DNA of 64,000 bases from Paragordius varius. Taxonomy: Eukaryota > Nematomorpha. The position numbers and the translations under genes are program-made. Within the stretch, counting starts at the first letter, position 1. Each line of letters opens with the position of its first letter. Of this stretch, positions 62,101 through 64,000 are shown in pieces. The stretch covers positions 3,720,001 through 3,784,000 of the forward strand of contig OZ176056.1 in the NCBI GenBank assembly GCA_964247055.1, in the 5' to 3' direction. Below the pieces are notes generated by a model. The model saw only the letters and a list, made by a program, of their open reading frames with translations. It was not told the origin of the DNA and made no database searches.

Positions 62101-62966
62101 TTATTTCACTACCATATGTACAGAACCACCGTGGCATTCCTCCCATTTTAAATCAATATGACATTGGGGTAGGGTTTTAACCAGGTCTAATAAAAACTTT
62201 TTTATCAAATAATAATTGATCCCAATTAAATTATTCAGGGGTGTATAAAGTTCCATGCTAGTGTGGTAGGGTTTATATCGGCTAAATCGCAAGGAATGTT
62301 AAAACCCTGAATGAACACAAGTATAACATAAAAATGGAGATTTTAAAAGTTGTATTGCGGAACATTGTTGGAAGGAATGCCATAACGTTTCTTTTGACAA
62401 TGTAAGTTGCATTACGATTTCCAATAATAATCAAAGGCTTACACGAGAATCATTGGAGATTATCAAAGGAAACAACTTTAACCGAGAGGAAGGACATGAG
62501 TGATATATGGAAAGTCATTCTTGATGATCGATCCCATATGGCCTCTTGTTTTCAACTCAAAGTTGTTGTCCCTTATTTAATTTTCTTGTGTGTTTTTTTT
62601 CATTAGTTTTAGTAACATATGTTTGTAAATTTAATAAATTGCTTGTTCGACATGGTTTAAACCACTGACAAATTTTTTTATCTTATTATTTAACGAGAAA
62701 ATCAACAATAAACTTTTTAAAAATTGTATACAAAGAACAATTTTATCCATACTCATTTATATAAATTTTTTTTAACGCTAAACGAACATACGTTATAGGG
62801 TCCAAAACCGTACGCAAATAATAGTTTATAGTTTAAAATGTATTACTTGTATGATACCTCCACCTTTCGTATTTTGATTAAATTTAAATTTGGAGGGTAG
62901 GTTCATTTCTTGTGCAATCCAATCTACCATAATCATTTCTAATTCCGTGAATGCAGGACATGATGA
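59168..62966 (-). CDS. Group II PLP decarboxylase (aromatic amino acid decarboxylase family), internal exons
   Basis: Minus-strand exons in coding order: 62966-62847, 61177-61043, 61011-60865, 60837-60771, 59265-59168. All phases agree; 189 residues. Landmarks in order: CPAFTELEMIMVDW, GGGIIQ joined to GTASEALLV with AAREKKIR, an EAH motif whose His stacks on the PLP ring in this family, ATMGTTNTCAFDD, and IWFHIDAAYAG with the Asp that binds the pyridine nitrogen. This covers roughly the middle 40 percent of a DOPA/tyrosine/histidine decarboxylase; the substrate cannot be told. Two introns are only 31 nt (61012-61042) and 27 nt (60838-60864). The N-terminal exons may lie beyond 64000. The exon with the PLP lysine was not found, so the gene may be partial. 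Confidence 0.8.
59777..59986 (+). other. Unrecognised open frame inside a decarboxylase intron
   Basis: A 69-codon plus-strand frame rich in Lys and Asn overlaps a minus-strand frame (59926-60159) with one hydrophobic stretch. Neither shows family features. It could be chance in AT-rich DNA or a small nested gene. Confidence 0.15.
61578..61836. repeat. hAT-type MITE with near-perfect 8-bp target duplication
   Basis: The left end CAGCATATTCAACATGCGGC and the right end, the inverse of CAGGGATGCCCAATACGAAT, share a diverged terminal pattern. GCGGCCC blocks lie near both ends. The flanks are TTCTAGAG (61570-61577) and TTCTAGAT (61837-61844), a duplication matching at 7 of 8 bases. It sits in the decarboxylase intron. 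A related end lies at 63633. Confidence 0.75.
62220..62503 (+). mobile_element. Penelope-like retroelement fragment (GIY-YIG endonuclease)
   Basis: Plus-strand pieces read CGRVYIG followed by a LNEHKYNIK block, then AEHCWKECHNVSFDNVSC and RLTRESLEIIKGNNFNREE. This is the C-terminal GIY-YIG endonuclease layout of Penelope-like elements. It is a short, broken 3' fragment; no reverse transcriptase is seen. It lies in the decarboxylase intron, opposite to the gene. Confidence 0.7.
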
Positions 62967-64000
62967 CTATTATGATAAAATAAATATGATTAATTTTTGG
63001 ATTGAATTGATGATAAAATTATTAAATCAGTTAAAAGGGTCATACTCTATACAAAGCAATCTCCGAACAAAAATATTTAAACAATTGATTATGAATATTT
63101 TTGATTAGAACGGACTATATATGCAAAAAAGACAAAATAACATAAAAAACCATTTCTAAATAATCTATGTTAACGGTATTAAGTTGTTTAGTTATTATAA
63201 TAATTTATATTAGAAGAAACCACAATTATAATCAAATCAATTTCGTGAAATTTGTAAAAAGCTTTAAAATATATAAAACATGTATCGAGACAAAATGCTG
63301 GTTTATTCACACTTTATTGACCAATTGACAACACAGTAGTGTATGGTAAAAACAAAAAATGTGAATAAACAAGTTATATACGATAAAATTGTTCATTCAA
63401 CATTTAATTATTTTTTATTTCAATTTGCAAATTTATACTCATAACTTAGTAAAGATATTTCTTATACATTTATAAATCCGAGCTTTTGACAAGCTCTAGA
63501 TAAAATTGTTTTATATTTAATTTGATTTTTACAGTTTTGTGCTTAATATAAGTTTCATGCGCCTTGCCGGATTTTTAGAGTCAAAATACGATCCGCGAAA
63601 CCATCTATGTTGGGCAATCCTGAATTAAAATGTTTAAGGTGCTAGCGTTATAATGCTCTCTGATAAACTATTGTGAAATTAAATTTTTTGATTCAAAGGT
63701 GAAACTTATTTAGTTTTTTCATACTTGCAACATTTTTAATAAAATCTATTTTGTATATTATATCTTTAATTTTTAATTTTTGCATTCAGCATCAACTTTT
63801 TTCCCGAACAATATGTTTTAATTTTTATTTTTTAACACTTCGGATTGTGATATTTAAAAATTTCAGACTATATTTAAGTTAAACTTCTGAAAAAAACGGT
63901 TCCAATTAAAATTTAAGCTTCGATCTTAAAAGTATATTTTAAATACGCTAAAATATCTAAATAAAATTTTGTCTTAAAGAAAACGTGGCATCTCAAACTA
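62967..64000. other. Right edge, no exon recognised
   Basis: The N-terminal decarboxylase exons were sought on the minus strand and not found. A hAT-type end (inverse of CAGGATTGCCCAACATAGAT) finishes at 63633. The GTTTATTCACACTTTATTG and inverse blocks near 63300-63385 form a small palindrome related to the one at 46363-46533. Confidence 0.4.

Overview
This window is very AT-rich eukaryotic DNA. The genes are split by GT-AG introns and sit in a sea of small transposon copies. I infer an animal: there is an aromatic amino acid decarboxylase of animal type, a RIF1-like protein with its PP1-docking motifs in the C-terminal third, and abundant mariner, hAT and Penelope-like remnants. Two introns of 27 and 31 nt in the decarboxylase gene suggest a lineage that tolerates ultra-short introns. 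From general knowledge, dicyemids and some flatworms do this, but the phylum cannot be fixed from this sequence. The standard nuclear code fits every exon.

Layout. 1-8.4 kb is a repeat thicket: a foldback element, a decayed mariner, a 1.6 kb hAT-type element with a perfect 8-bp target duplication, and nested MITEs. 8.65-14.3 kb (+) is a seven-exon STELLO/DUF288-type Golgi glycosyltransferase gene with two candidate first exons, each coding a signal anchor. A Ty3/gypsy-like integrase fossil lies antisense in one of its introns. 15.8-18.8 kb is a decayed hAT transposon with recognisable transposase and inverted ends. 18.9-27.4 kb (+) is a gene of at least 13 exons, about 1211 codons. It has a helical N-terminal part and a long polar C-terminal part carrying SILK and RVxF motifs, and is best explained as RIF1-like. 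28.5-32.3 kb (+) is a five-exon gene for a small secreted protein I do not recognise. 32.4-38.6 kb has repeats only. 38.6-43.1 kb (+) is a complete four-exon aldo-keto reductase with all four catalytic residues. An isolated exon of a second aldo-keto reductase lies at 47.5 kb. 48-59 kb is repeats and featureless AT-rich DNA. 59.2-63.0 kb (-) holds five internal exons of a group II PLP decarboxylase whose ends are not visible here.

Exon joins were chosen by eye. In each gene the reading phases match across every proposed junction, which is the main evidence for the models. The genes do not form an obvious pathway. The most striking shared feature is a set of MITE families (B, C and D below) that share a TATACC-type terminus followed by tandem modules of about 21 nt, inverted at the other end. 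Copies sit in introns of the STELLO, RIF1-like and reductase genes. No tRNA, rRNA or CRISPR array was seen.
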